Assembly (NCBI RefSeq): GCF_003337235.1
Contig: NZ_QPJC01000015.1
Span: 41,304-105,303 of the forward strand
Origin: Halopolyspora algeriensis
Lineage (GTDB): Bacteria > Actinomycetota > Actinomycetes > Mycobacteriales > Pseudonocardiaceae
Reading direction: 5' to 3'
DNA length: 64,000 nucleotides
Shown here: positions 33,036 through 42,319 of the stretch, one piece after another
Position numbering within the stretch: position 1 is the first letter of the stretch
How the letters are laid out: each line of letters begins with the position of its first letter
Program-made: the position numbers and the translations under genes
Notes under the pieces: generated by a model
Databases searched by the model: none
What the model was told of the DNA's origin: nothing
The model's input: only the letters and a program-made list of their open reading frames with translations

Positions 33036-33658
33036 AGCGCCCTCCCTGTTCTCTTGTCCGGACTGCACCGGTCAATCGAGCCTATCCACGCAAAGTGACG
33101 AGCCGGCATCTTTTCGGATTCAATTCACTCAGCACTGTGCGACTTGTGTGCAGTGGAATTCGACTCGGACATCGGCGTGTCGATGCGGCGCCCCAGCCGA
33201 TCGCGCCGGTGAGCATACCGCCATGCAGACCGGCTCGCTGCAACAGCGGGCCGGCCCGATCACGGGCGTTCGCAGCATCGCAGCACCGACCGTGTTCCCC
33301 GTCGCGGCGCGCGCATGACCGCTCTTGAGCTCGCCGCAGCATCGAGCGCTCGGCACCACTCGGCCACTGGATTCACTCGGCGCCGGGGGTGTCCTCTCGC
33401 CTCTCTTCGGCCTACTCTGGTTGGTGAGCGCGGACAGCACCCTGGCCACTGTGTTCAGACACACCGCGCTCGGCCGGATCGGGGGGATTCCGGTGAAGAC
33501 TACCGCAGTTCCATCACCGCCGGACGCATGCTCGACTATGCCTGACCGGCTGTCGGTACCTCGGTCGCCATCACTTTCTCGGATACCTCACTTCGACACC
33601 GATCTCTTACCCGTGTCAGTCAACGGGGAATCCCTACTCATCCACAAGAAGATCGACC
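33036..33658. other. 623-bp region without a supported gene
   Basis: Several overlapping frames are open on both strands but none has a convincing start, family resemblance or consistent codon bias. The region must hold the promoter of the small-protein pair (minus strand) and of the DUF4352 gene (plus strand). I see no strong terminator or repeat. Confidence 0.5.
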
Positions 33659-34270
33659 ATGAGCAAATACTACACCGACCCCACCACGGGACAGCGCGTC
33701 GAGATCAAGAAGACACACAAGTTCCGCAACTTCATCATCCTGCCCGTCGGAGGCCTGCTCGCTCTCATTCTCGTCATCGCTGTTGCCTCCAACGGTGGTG
33801 GCGGTGATACCACAACTCCTGCTCCCGGACCAGTGGCCGTGCAGCCCGCCAACCCGGCCGCGCCCGCCCCCGACAGCAATCAACCACTCAACCTCGCCTT
33901 CGGCCAGCAGCACACCTGGAGCGGCGGCGAAACCATTCTGATCTCCGAGCCACAGTCCTACACCGAGGACAACCCGTACCTGGGCCCTCCTGAGGGCAAG
34001 CGCTACGTCGCTCTCGACGTGACCGTGCGCAACGACGGCACCGACGAATACAACGTCATGGGCACCAAGCTCACCGTCCAACACAACGGACGCGTGGCGC
34101 AGCAGAACTACATGGCGGGGGACGCACTGCCGGACGTCGAACTCCCACCGGGTGGCTCCACCACGTTCACCTCGGTCTACGAGATCGGTACCGACCCCGG
34201 CGAACTGCAGGTCTCGGTTCAGCCGAGCGCCTTCGCCGCCGACACCGCCTACTTCACCGGCCAGTTCTAA
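33659..34270 (+). CDS. DUF4352 membrane-anchored extracellular protein
   Basis: 203 residues. After a basic cytoplasmic start (SKYYTDPTTGQRVEIKKTH) comes one membrane span, IILPVGGLLALILVIAVAS, then a Gly/Pro/Ala-rich linker to residue 75. The C-terminal immunoglobulin-like DUF4352 domain has RYVALDVTVRNDGTDEYNV and PPGGSTTFTSVYEI. Such telokin-like domains are anchored outside the membrane in many actinobacteria and have no assigned activity. It appears monocistronic; a decayed lipoprotein-like reading frame follows directly. Confidence 0.85.
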   Translation: MSKYYTDPTTGQRVEIKKTHKFRNFIILPVGGLLALILVIAVASNGGGGDTTTPAPGPVAVQPANPAAPAPDSNQPLNLAFGQQHTWSGGETILISEPQSYTEDNPYLGPPEGKRYVALDVTVRNDGTDEYNVMGTKLTVQHNGRVAQQNYMAGDALPDVELPPGGSTTFTSVYEIGTDPGELQVSVQPSAFAADTAYFTGQF

Positions 34271-34282
34271 AGCCCCAAGGAA

Positions 34283-34590
34283 AACTCTGGCCACTGCCGC
34301 TGCCTTGGCTCTGGGAGCCTGCACCCAGCCCCAGTAACCGATGGATCCAGCACCGATCGAAGCCCCGCCTCCGGCACAAGATCCGCCGGAGATGCCGCCA
34401 CCGCCCGACCCGATCAAGGAGGAGTGCGCCAACAATTACCCGGACATCGAGATCTGCACGGCCAACGGTTACCAGGGAGGCCGCGTGATCCTGGAGCCGG
34501 CGCCGCCACCGGAAATTCCGGAATGCCCTCGCAACCGGTGCCGACAACAGCGGAATGCCTCGCCTACGTGCTCGCTAGCCATACATGCCG
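34283..34590 (+). pseudogene. Possible decayed lipoprotein gene (stop-interrupted)
   Basis: One frame reads RKTLATAAALALGACTQPQ, then TAA (34335-34337), then PMDPAPIEAPPPAQ and, further on, IKEECANNYPDIEICTANGY in the same frame. LALGAC is a textbook lipobox after a short hydrophobic run, yet no start codon precedes it and a stop follows four residues later. A proline-rich stretch and a Cys-paired segment continue after the stop. This looks like a small lipoprotein gene that lost its start and gained a stop. A start at 34341 giving a short cytoplasmic protein is the weaker alternative. Confidence 0.4.
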
Positions 34591-34638
34591 GGCAGAGCAC
34601 CTCGAAGGCGAGCCAGGAACAATGCCCGCCCGTGAAGG

Positions 34639-35418
34639 TCAGCCGGCATCGCCGAACGTTCCGCCACGGCCTGCACCGCCTGCGAAGCGCTGCGCGCCCG
34701 AACGGGCATCGGAGGCGTAGGAGATCATGCCGTGTTCCCACTCGTTGGCCAGCGCCTCGGTCTCGGACATCCCGTGCTGTTCCAGCAGCGAGAGCCGGTC
34801 ATGACGCAGGCAGGTCTGCGGGAAAGCGGCGATGTCCTCGGCCAGCTGCTCCGCCGCCTCACGTTCCCGACCCACCGGTACGACGCGGTTCACCAGCCCC
34901 ATGCGTTGGGCCTCCTGCGCGTCCACGGGACGTCCGGTCAGGACCATGTCCATCGCCTGACTGGTGCCGATCAGTCTGGGCAGCCGGAACGTCCCCCCGT
35001 CGACGAGCGGAACGCCCCACCGGCGGCAGAACACGCCGAAGACGGCGTCCTCGGCAGCGACCCGGAGATCGCACCAGGCGGCCAGCTCCAAACCGCCTGC
35101 GACCGCATGTCCGGCCACGGCCGCGATCACGGGTTTGCTCAGACGCATCCGACTCGGACCCATGGGTCCGTGCCCGTCCTCGGCGACCCGATTGCCACGT
35201 TCGGTGCCGACGGCCTTGAGGTCCGCTCCGGAACAGAAGGTGCCCCCGTCTCCCCACAGCACCGCCACCGACGCCGAGGAATCGGCATCGAACTGCTCGA
35301 ACGCCTCGAACAGCGCGCTGCCGGTGGGGCCGTCGACGGCATTACGAGCATCCGGCCTCGACAGGATCACCGTGAATACTTCTCCGCGACGCTCCACGCG
35401 CACGGCTTGCTCGTCCAC
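34639..35418 (-). CDS. Enoyl-CoA hydratase/isomerase (crotonase) family protein
   Basis: 259 residues from the GTG at 35418 behind GGAGGAAA. The crotonase fold signatures are FCSGADLKAVG (first oxyanion-hole loop), KPVIAAVAGHAVAGGLELA (second oxyanion loop) and GVPLVDGGTFRLPRLIG. It hydrates or isomerises an enoyl-CoA. The acyl-CoA ligase gene lies 65 bp upstream on the same strand, so the pair activates an acid and processes the resulting CoA ester. Pairs of this kind include feruloyl-CoA synthetase and hydratase/lyase, but the sequence does not decide the substrate. Confidence 0.9.
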   Translation of the reverse strand: MDEQAVRVERRGEVFTVILSRPDARNAVDGPTGSALFEAFEQFDADSSASVAVLWGDGGTFCSGADLKAVGTERGNRVAEDGHGPMGPSRMRLSKPVIAAVAGHAVAGGLELAAWCDLRVAAEDAVFGVFCRRWGVPLVDGGTFRLPRLIGTSQAMDMVLTGRPVDAQEAQRMGLVNRVVPVGREREAAEQLAEDIAAFPQTCLRHDRLSLLEQHGMSETEALANEWEHGMISYASDARSGAQRFAGGAGRGGTFGDAG

Positions 35419-35483
35419 GGGATTTCCTCCTTCTCCGGAAAACACCGGGCATGAAGTTCGGTTACCGATGCCGACATCGACCG

Positions 35484-37028
35484 TCATCGGTGCTCACCGG
35501 CATCGTCCGTCCACAGCGGGTCACGCAGCGCGCGCCGCAGAATTTTGCCCACCGGGGACTTCGGGATCGACTCCACCACGTGAATCCGTTTGGGCACCTT
35601 GTACCCGGCGAGGCGCTCGCGGACCGTGGCTTGCAGTTCCTCGGTGGAAGCACTTTCCCCCGGGCGGAACGCGGTGAAGGCGGTGACCGCCTCCACCCAC
35701 GTGGCATCGGGGGCGCTCACCACGGCGCACTCGGCCACGGCCGGGTGCGCACCGAGCGCGTCCTCCACTTCGCGGGGATAGACGTTGTAGCCACCGGTGA
35801 CGATCATGTCACTGGCCCGGTCGACGAGATACAGGTAGCCGCGTTCGTCGGCACGTGCCATGTCGCGCGTGCGGATCCACCCGTCTGCGGCCATGGTCTC
35901 GTGGTTGCGTTCGGGCGCGTTGTGATAGCCGGCCATGGTGAACGGCGCGCGAACCTGAATCTCGCCGATCTCTCCCGGCGGCACCGGGTGGTCGTCCTCG
36001 TCGGCGATGCGGATCTCGGCATCGACCGCCGGGTGTCCGCAGGAGCTCAGTAATGCGCCGCCTTCGGCGTGGTCGGCCTTGTCCAGCACCGTCTGGCACA
36101 GCGGCGCCTCCGTCTGGCCGTAGTACTGGACGAACTTCGGGCCGAAACGCTCGAGGCCCTGCTCCAGCATCGGGCGCGGCATCGGGCTTGCGCCGTAGAT
36201 GATGGTGTCCAGGCTGGATGTGTCCGCGCCGTCGAGGGCATCGCCGGACAGCAGCATTCCGAGCATGGTCGGCACCAGGTTGACCGCGGTGACCCGGTGG
36301 TGCTCGATCGCCTGCACATAGGACTGCGGCTCGAAACCCGGCAGCACCACCGAGCGGGCCCCGCGCATCCAGTAGGGCAGCAGAAAGGTCCCGCTGGCGT
36401 GCATCAACGAGGCCGCGTGCAGCATGGCGTCGTCGCGGCCGGGCGAGATCAGATTCGCCAGGATGTTCGTGGCGATGGCGGCATAACTGGCTTGGGTGTG
36501 CTGGACCGCCTTGAGCGTGCCGGTCGTGCCCGAAGTGTAGAGCAGGAGCATCACATCCTCCGGCGCGAGCGGAACGAGCGGGTCGGTCGCGTCGGCACGC
36601 TCGCACTCGGCGGTCAGATCGATGTCCTGGGCACGGTCTGCCGGGCCGAGGCAGGCCAACCGCAGCCCGTCCAGTTCGTCGGCCAGGGCCAGTGCCCGCT
36701 CGGACAGGTCACCGTCGTGGACGAGCAGCCCCACCTCGGTGTCGGCGAGCATCTTCGCGTGCTCGGACACGGACAGCCTGGCGTTGAGCGGCACGCGGGC
36801 GACGCCGGCTTTGAGGCAGCCGAAATCGAGCGGCACCGACCACAGCCCGTTGTTCACGAGCAATCCGACACGCGTGCCCCGGCCGCAGCCGAGACCGAGC
36901 AGGACGTTGGCGATCCGGTTGGCCATCACGTCCACGTCGCGGAAGCTGAGTTCACGCTCGCCGACCACGAGCGCCGTTCGATCCCGGTAGCGCTGGGCGC
37001 CTCGCCGCACCATGTCGACTGCGAGCAT
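35484..37028 (-). CDS. Acyl-CoA synthetase (AMP-forming ligase)
   Basis: 514 residues of the ANL superfamily. The P-loop is YTSGTTGTLKA near residue 165, the adenylate-binding motif YYGQTEAPLCQ, then DMARADERGYLYLVDRASDM and the catalytic Lys in KSPVGKILRRALRD. It joins a carboxylic acid to CoA with ATP. The preferred substrate, a fatty acid, aryl acid or steroid acid (FadD3-like), cannot be read by eye. It precedes the enoyl-CoA hydratase gene on the same strand. The ATG at 37028 has only a weak ribosome site. Confidence 0.92.
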   Translation of the reverse strand: MLAVDMVRRGAQRYRDRTALVVGERELSFRDVDVMANRIANVLLGLGCGRGTRVGLLVNNGLWSVPLDFGCLKAGVARVPLNARLSVSEHAKMLADTEVGLLVHDGDLSERALALADELDGLRLACLGPADRAQDIDLTAECERADATDPLVPLAPEDVMLLLYTSGTTGTLKAVQHTQASYAAIATNILANLISPGRDDAMLHAASLMHASGTFLLPYWMRGARSVVLPGFEPQSYVQAIEHHRVTAVNLVPTMLGMLLSGDALDGADTSSLDTIIYGASPMPRPMLEQGLERFGPKFVQYYGQTEAPLCQTVLDKADHAEGGALLSSCGHPAVDAEIRIADEDDHPVPPGEIGEIQVRAPFTMAGYHNAPERNHETMAADGWIRTRDMARADERGYLYLVDRASDMIVTGGYNVYPREVEDALGAHPAVAECAVVSAPDATWVEAVTAFTAFRPGESASTEELQATVRERLAGYKVPKRIHVVESIPKSPVGKILRRALRDPLWTDDAGEHR

Positions 37029-37342
37029 GGGCAGACTGTAGACCCGGCGTCACAGTCCGTCCAGGATGGCGACGAAAGACCCTCCGGACCGCCCCGACCC
37101 GCCTGATCGCTGAAGGTTCGCGGGGTGCCCCGAACCTCGCCCCTGAACGGTCGGGGCACGGGACCGACGAACCTCCGTGCGTCCGGCACGCCCGAACGAC
37201 GCGAAGCCGAAAAGCCGCCGTTGCCTTTGTCGCTGACGTTCTGAGCAGGCCAAATCGTGCATACTCGTACCCCCGGCACAGCATCGCCCGACCCCGGAAA
37301 AGCACCGTCACGACAGCCGGACGAGCTCAGTAAGGAGCAGAC
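37029..37342. other. Divergent promoter region with a hairpin
   Basis: The 314-bp gap between the ligase (minus) and hydrolase (plus) genes has no supported gene. AGGTTCG (37114-37120) pairs with CGAACCT (37131-37137), with GGG/CCC inside, giving a strong stem near the middle. AAGGAG at 37333 serves the downstream hydrolase. Confidence 0.5.
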
Positions 37343-38242
37343 ATGCCTCGACGAGACATCGAATTCGACGCCGAGGGCACCACACTGCGGGGCTGGTTCT
37401 ACCCTGCGAAGATGAGTTCCACCCGTGCCCCGGTGATCATCATGGCGCACGGGTTTTCCGCGGTGAAGGAGATGTATCTGGACGAGTACGCCGCCGCCTT
37501 CGCCGCCGCCGGGCTGAATGCACTGGTGTTCGACAACCGGAACTTCGGTTCCAGCGACGGCGATCCGCGGTATGAAATCGATCCGGTCCAGCAGATCCGC
37601 GACTATCGGCACGCCATCACCTATGCCGGCACGTTGCCGGAAGTCGACCCCACGAAGGTCGGGGTGTGGGGCAGCAGCTACTCCGGCGGGCATGTGTTGG
37701 CGATCGGTGCCCTCGATCACCGTGTGGGCGCTGTGGTCTCCCAGGTCCCCCTGGTCAGCGGGTATGAGAACTTCCGTTCCCTGGTGCGCTCGGACTTCAT
37801 CGGCGAGTTCCGCAGGCAGTTCGACAACGACCGAGCCGCTCGGTTCCGGGGCGAGTCCCCGGCGATGGTGCCCGTGGTGGCCGAAGATCCCCAGGCTCCC
37901 TCCGCGCTGCCCACTCCCGATTCCTGGCAGTGGTTCATCGAAACGCACAAGAACCGCGCACCCTCCTGGCGCAACGAGGTCACCCTGCGCACGGTCGAAA
38001 TGCTCTCCGAGTACGAGCCCGGCGTCTATGCCCCGCGGATCAGCCCCACTCCGCTGTTGATGCTCGTCGCCGAAAACGACGTGCTCACTCCCACCGAACT
38101 TGCCCTGGCGACCTACCAGACCGCGCGGGAACCGAAGAAGTTGGTGTTCCTGCCCGGCGGGCACTTCGACGCCTACCTCAGGGGCTTCGACAAATCCATG
38201 CCACCTGCCCGCGACTGGTTCCTCGACCATCTCCAATCCTGA
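37343..38242 (+). CDS. Alpha/beta-hydrolase
   Basis: 299 residues with AAGGAG before the ATG. IIMAHGFSAVKEMYLDEYA near residue 33 forms the oxyanion region, GSSYSGGHVL at about 113 carries the nucleophilic Ser, with the acid in VAENDVLTP and the His in PGGHFDAY. This layout is common in actinobacterial hydrolases near the dienelactone hydrolase/acetyl xylan esterase group. It is soluble with no signal peptide. The substrate is unknown. A likely two-way terminator (38255-38279) separates it from the convergent membrane-protein gene. Confidence 0.87.
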   Translation: MPRRDIEFDAEGTTLRGWFYPAKMSSTRAPVIIMAHGFSAVKEMYLDEYAAAFAAAGLNALVFDNRNFGSSDGDPRYEIDPVQQIRDYRHAITYAGTLPEVDPTKVGVWGSSYSGGHVLAIGALDHRVGAVVSQVPLVSGYENFRSLVRSDFIGEFRRQFDNDRAARFRGESPAMVPVVAEDPQAPSALPTPDSWQWFIETHKNRAPSWRNEVTLRTVEMLSEYEPGVYAPRISPTPLLMLVAENDVLTPTELALATYQTAREPKKLVFLPGGHFDAYLRGFDKSMPPARDWFLDHLQS

Positions 38243-38254
38243 CCACGCCGGCTG

Positions 38255-38279
38255 CTCCAGGTCCCCTCTGGACCAGGAG
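38255..38279. terminator. Hairpin between convergent genes
   Basis: CTCC-A-GGTCC (38255-38264) pairs with GGACC-A-GGAG (38270-38279), nine base pairs with one A/A mismatch and a five-base loop. It lies 13 bp after the hydrolase stop and 73 bp from the stop of the convergent gene, in a position to terminate both. Confidence 0.55.
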
Positions 38280-38351
38280 ATCCGGTCATCGACCGACCCG
38301 AATTTCCGGAGCCAGGCAGGCGAGTGCGTCCTTGCGGGCATGCGGACCGAA

Positions 38352-39053
38352 TCACAGCTGCCTGCGGACACCGGCCTCCCGGGTGACACTGGCCGCCTGG
38401 TCGACGAGGTCGGTCTGCAGTGCGCGGCGTGCTTCGCCCAACCGCGGGAAAGGCAGCACGGTGCGGTGCTGGGTGTCCTCCAGGATGAGCGCCAGGCCTC
38501 CGTAGAACCCCATCAGGAGGATTGCCCCGCCGACCGCGGCCGAGCCGAGCTGCACCGGAACAGAGCCGGTGAACTCGTAAACGCCGTTCAACGTGTATCG
38601 GGCCGCTCCCAGCAACACCACCGCTCCCAGTAGCGGCTTCCCCTGCAGCGCCGGTGGGCAGAGCAATGCGAGCACCACGGCAGTCAGCACGTTCAGCGAC
38701 CCCGTCAGTGGGCTCGTCTGGTCACCGGGTGGAGCCAGCACCGCGATCAGCGCCGTGGCCGGCCACGAGAACGCGATGAGATTGAGCGCGGTCGCCGCGA
38801 CCGGCTCGCGCCCGAGGAAGGCGAAGATCCCCGAGATCAGCTGCAGCGGGAACACGAACACCGCCAGCAGCAGGGACAGACTCCTCTCGTCGGCGGCGGG
38901 GAGCAGGTCGAACTGCTGCAGGCTCAGCATGGCCGAGCCGATGGCAAAAGCGAAGAAGCCCAGCGGCAACGGGCTCGCGATCGGCCGCAGGGTGATCCGG
39001 GTCGCCCGCTCGACCTCACCCTCATCCGTACCCGCGGACCTCGTCATATTCAT
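38352..39053 (-). CDS. GPR1/FUN34/YaaH-like membrane protein (acetate-uptake family)
   Basis: 233 residues with about six hydrophobic helices. The stretch ASPLPLGFFAFAIGSAMLSL fits the NPAPLGL-type motif at the first helix of the AceTr family, which moves acetate or succinate in bacteria and yeast. Family members are usually 190-240 residues, so this is full length. The motif is diverged (S for N), so the substrate may differ. It is monocistronic and divergent from the drrAB exporter genes. Confidence 0.65.
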   Translation of the reverse strand: MNMTRSAGTDEGEVERATRITLRPIASPLPLGFFAFAIGSAMLSLQQFDLLPAADERSLSLLLAVFVFPLQLISGIFAFLGREPVAATALNLIAFSWPATALIAVLAPPGDQTSPLTGSLNVLTAVVLALLCPPALQGKPLLGAVVLLGAARYTLNGVYEFTGSVPVQLGSAAVGGAILLMGFYGGLALILEDTQHRTVLPFPRLGEARRALQTDLVDQAASVTREAGVRRQL

Positions 39054-39243
39054 CGCGCTCCACGTACCCGCGCATTGCTGCTGCGAACCTCGGCGACGAG
39101 CGCATCACCCGTCAAGAGGCAGAGGCGAGGCGCAGTGTCGGTCCCAGGGGCATGCGCAAAACAGGGCCCATCCCCGGCAGTGCCCCAGCACTCGTCACTC
39201 GCCCGAGCCGGCCCTCTTTCCGCTCCGGTCGATGGCTGCCGAC

Positions 39244-39274
39244 TTGACCTCGATTGCAATCGAAGTTCGATACT
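39244..39274 (+). promoter_or_regulatory. MerR-like promoter of drrAB (19-bp spacer with dyad)
   Basis: TTGACC (39244-39249) and GATACT (39269-39274) are separated by 19 bases, and the spacer contains the perfect palindrome TCGATTGCAATCGA (39250-39263). Over-long spacers holding a dyad are the hallmark of MerR-type activated promoters such as those of TipA or BmrR. No MerR gene lies in the window. The drrA start is about 150 bp downstream. Confidence 0.55.
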
Positions 39275-39432
39275 GAAGCAGCACCGACGGTGAGTTCCGA
39301 GCACTTCCCCGGTCGATACAGACGGGCACGGCTTCGCGCGGCGGACCGAACATCATCACCGTGGCGAAGGCCTGCCCGTACCGGACTCGACTCCTGGGGA
39401 CCACGACACCGAACCACGAACAGGAGTGCGCG

Positions 39433-40401
39433 ATGAACCACGCCATCCGGGCCGAGGGCCTGGTCAAGCGATTCGGCACCACCACCGCCCTCGACGGCGT
39501 CGACTTCACGGTGGACGCGGGCACGGTGCTCGGGCTGCTCGGCCCCAACGGGGCGGGAAAGACCACCGCCGTCCGCGTCCTGAGCACGCTGCTGCACCCC
39601 GACGCGGGGCACGCCACCGTCGGCGGCTACGACGTGGTCCGCGACGCCCACCGGGTACGTCAGCTGATCGGGTTGACCGGGCAGTACGCCGCCGTCGACG
39701 AGAGCCTCACGGGCAGGGAAAACCTCCTGCTCATCGGCCGCCTGCTCGGCTCCTCCCGCGCGCAGTCCCGGCACAGAGCCCGCGAACTGCTCGACCAGTT
39801 CGGCCTGACCGACGCCGGAGACCGGGCGGTGAAGACCTACTCGGGCGGCATGCGCCGCCGCCTCGACCTCGCCGCCAGCCTGGTCGCCCACCCCTCGATG
39901 CTCTACCTGGACGAGCCCACCACCGGATTGGACCCGCGCGCCCGCACCGAACTGTGGACGCTGATCCGCAGCCTGGTCTCCGGCGGCGTGACGGTGCTGC
40001 TGACCACCCAGTACCTGGACGAGGCCGACGCGCTGGCCGACGACATCGTCGTCATCGACCACGGACGGGTCATCGCGAGCGGCACACCGGACGAGCTCAA
40101 GGCCAAGCTCGGCTCCCAGACACTGTCGGTGCGCCCCGAGGACGAAACCCACCTACCGCTGGTGGCCTCCGTGGTCGGCGAACTGGCCGACCACGCCCCC
40201 GACCTCGACGGGCAGCGGGTGACCGCGCCGGTCACCGACCCGGCCGTGCTGCCTGCCGTCGTGCGCCGCCTCGACGACTCCGGCGTCGTGCTCACCGAGC
40301 TGGCACTGCGCAACTCCAGCCTCGACGAGGTGTTCTTGTCCCTGACCGGCCGCCCAGCCGACGAAACCGAACAAACTTCCACCGAACGGATGCTGTCATG
40401 A
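39433..40401 (+). CDS. drrA: Drug-exporter ABC ATPase, DrrA-like
   Basis: 322 residues from the ATG at 39433, after AGGAG. Walker A is GPNGAGKTT at about 37-45, the signature [12 protein letters not shown], Walker [14 protein letters not shown], and the switch His position is occupied by Gln ([16 protein letters not shown]), as in DrrA. The C-terminal 80 residues contain the [10 protein letters not shown] motif specific to the DrrA group. It couples ATP hydrolysis to export of a hydrophobic drug through DrrB, whose gene overlaps by four bases (ATGA). The promoter resembles MerR-activated ones, which would fit induction by the exported compound. Confidence 0.93.
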   Translation: MNHAIRAEGLVKRFGTTTALDGVDFTVDAGTVLGLLGPNGAGKTTAVRVLSTLLHPDAGHATVGGYDVVRDAHRVRQLIGLTGQYAAVDESLTGRENLLLIGRLLGSSRAQSRHRARELLDQFGLTDAGDRAVKTYSGGMRRRLDLAASLVAHPSMLYLDEPTTGLDPRARTELWTLIRSLVSGGVTVLLTTQYLDEADALADDIVVIDHGRVIASGTPDELKAKLGSQTLSVRPEDETHLPLVASVVGELADHAPDLDGQRVTAPVTDPAVLPAVVRRLDDSGVVLTELALRNSSLDEVFLSLTGRPADETEQTSTERMLS

Positions 40402-41213
40402 CCACCCTCACCGACACCCCACCAGCAGGCCCGGCGCTGCCGGCACGGGTGAGCCCGCTGCAAGGCATGCGCCAAAGCATGACCCTGGCCTGGCGCACCG
40501 TGGTGCAAGTCCGACACAACCCCTGGGAACTGGGCGACTTCAGCATCCAGCCGATCATGTTCGTGCTGCTGTTCACGTTCATGTTCGGCGGCGCCATCAT
40601 GGGCGACTGGCAGTCCTACCTGACCTTCATGCTGCCCGGCATGGTCGTGATGAACATGCTGTTCGTCAGCCTCTACGTCGGCCAAGGGCTCAACACCGAC
40701 CTGACCAAGGGCGTCTTCGACCGGCTGCGCTCCCTGCCGGTGGCCCGGTGGGCCCCGCTGGCCGGCCGCATCCTGGCCGACCAGGTCAAACAGGCCTGGT
40801 CGATCGTGCTCGTCCTCGGCGTCGGGCTGATCCTCGGTTTCCGCATCGGTACCGGTCTGGCCGGCCTGCTCGGCGCGGTCGCGCTGCTGCTCGTCTTCGC
40901 ACTGGCGTTTTCCTGGGTGGCCGTGGTGGTCGGCCTGCTCGCCCCCGACCCCGAGCGAGTACAGATCTACGGAATGACCGCGCTGTTTCCGCTGACCTTC
41001 GTCAGCAACATCTTCGTGCCCGTGCAGACGCTGCCCGGCTGGCTGCAAGGACTCGTCAGCGTCAACCCGGTGTCCATCCTCGCCGACGCCTCTCGCGGGT
41101 TGATGGTCACCGGTGCGCAGGCAGGGCCGATCATCGCGACGCTGATCTGGGCGGCGGCGATCACCACCGTCTTCGCTCCCCTGTCGGCGTGGGTGTTCAA
41201 ACGGCGGGTGTGA
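40398..41213 (+). CDS. drrB: ABC-2 type permease, DrrB-like
   Basis: 271 residues overlapping drrA by four bases, so translation is coupled. Six hydrophobic segments are visible; the ABC-2 family patterns are [12 protein letters not shown] near residue 52, [17 protein letters not shown] after helix 2, and [20 protein letters not shown] in the last third. It forms the membrane channel for the DrrA ATPase. The short cytoplasmic N-terminus and EXE-like loop are usual. The exported compound is unknown; no biosynthetic cluster is adjacent. Confidence 0.92.
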   Translation: MTTLTDTPPAGPALPARVSPLQGMRQSMTLAWRTVVQVRHNPWELGDFSIQPIMFVLLFTFMFGGAIMGDWQSYLTFMLPGMVVMNMLFVSLYVGQGLNTDLTKGVFDRLRSLPVARWAPLAGRILADQVKQAWSIVLVLGVGLILGFRIGTGLAGLLGAVALLLVFALAFSWVAVVVGLLAPDPERVQIYGMTALFPLTFVSNIFVPVQTLPGWLQGLVSVNPVSILADASRGLMVTGAQAGPIIATLIWAAAITTVFAPLSAWVFKRRV

Positions 41214-41249
41214 CCCTGTCCCTTCCCGCCGTGCAACGCTGTGGCGAGC

Positions 41250-41302
41250 GTGCCCGGCACGTCCCTCGGGGCGCCTATGGCTCCGCGGGACTTTCCGGGC
41301 AC
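41250..41302. terminator. Inverted repeat between convergent drrB and hydrolase genes
   Basis: GTGCCCGG (41250-41257) is complementary to CCGGGCAC (41295-41302), and GAGCGTGCC occurs as a direct repeat at 41246 and 41304. It lies in the 110-bp gap between two convergent stop codons, so it may terminate both. The loop of 37 bases is long, which lowers confidence. Confidence 0.4.
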
Positions 41303-41323
41303 GAGCGTGCCGTGAACAGGGTC

Positions 41324-42319
41324 TCACTTCATGCGCAGGCGCTGGTGCATGGCACGTACCTCGTCGACGACGATCTCCGGTTCGTCCAGCGGAACCATGT
41401 GGCCACTGTGCTCGGCGACGACGTGACGCCCGTACGGACCGAGTGCTGCGATCCGCCGGTGCAGCTCGGTGCGCAGCAACGTCCACCCCACTCGTTCGAA
41501 ACGATTCGGCGGCTGCAGCCCCGCGGAGATCACGGTCACCGGGACAGCGGGAAAGCCGCGAGCCGTGGCAAGATCACCGACCCGGATGTGGGTGTCGACG
41601 AGACCGGCGTACTCCGCCGCCAGGCCGCGCCACCCGCCGACCGTGCGGTGCGTGAGGGCACCGGCGGCCTGCAGGAACGCTGCAGTGTGCGGCGCGCGGG
41701 CATCGGCGACTCGACGTGCGTCCGCACGGGTGAGCATCCGGCCGAACACGCGAGCCATCCCCACCGGGCCGAGAAGCGCGGCCACGCGAAACGCCCAACC
41801 GGCAACGCGGCCAACCGGGCGCGCCCAGGCCAACTCACCGATATCCTCATGGGCAGGATCCACCAGCACCGCGCCCGCCACCTCCTGCGGAAACAGCGCC
41901 GCATAGGCACGAACATGCAAAGCGCCCAGCGAGTGGCCGAGCAGCAGGTACGGCGGCGGGATCCGTTCGGCAGCCAGCACTTCGCGCAGCACGGTCGCCA
42001 CCGCCTCCGGGCGGCGATCGCCGCGCACATACGGTGAGAAGGCGAATCCGGGCCGGTCGTAGCGCACCACCCGCGCCACCTGCCGCAACCCGGCGGCGAC
42101 CTGCTCCCACTCCAGGTGGGAGCCACCGATGCCCGAGGCGATCACGACCGTCGGCTGCCCCTCGCCTTCGGCCACGACGTGGAGGGAGGCGTCACCGACC
42201 CGCACCATGTGTCCCGGGCGGTGATGGGCATGCGCCTCCCGCCGTTCGCATCGGCGCTGCCACACCGCCCCGCCCGCCGCGGCGGCCGCGATCCCGGCTG
42301 TCCACCACGTCCCGTGCAC
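41324..42319 (-). CDS. Alpha/beta-hydrolase with N-terminal membrane anchor or signal
   Basis: About 331 residues from the GTG at 42319 (AGGGGC upstream); the frame stays open further 5' but without family-like sequence. A short hydrophobic start ([18 protein letters not shown]) may anchor or export it. The core has [13 protein letters not shown], nucleophile GHSLGALHV and a C-terminal [14 protein letters not shown] with the catalytic His. This resembles haloperoxidase/epoxide-hydrolase-like members of the superfamily. The substrate is unknown. It is convergent with drrB. Confidence 0.78.
   Translation of the reverse strand: MHGTWWTAGIAAAAAGGAVWQRRCERREAHAHHRPGHMVRVGDASLHVVAEGEGQPTVVIASGIGGSHLEWEQVAAGLRQVARVVRYDRPGFAFSPYVRGDRRPEAVATVLREVLAAERIPPPYLLLGHSLGALHVRAYAALFPQEVAGAVLVDPAHEDIGELAWARPVGRVAGWAFRVAALLGPVGMARVFGRMLTRADARRVADARAPHTAAFLQAAGALTHRTVGGWRGLAAEYAGLVDTHIRVGDLATARGFPAVPVTVISAGLQPPNRFERVGWTLLRTELHRRIAALGPYGRHVVAEHSGHMVPLDEPEIVVDEVRAMHQRLRMK

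Noticed and set aside
33325..33807. 160-codon plus-strand frame before and overlapping the DUF4352 gene
   Set aside because: Mixed codon bias, no ribosome site, no family resemblance, and overlap with a well-supported gene in another frame.
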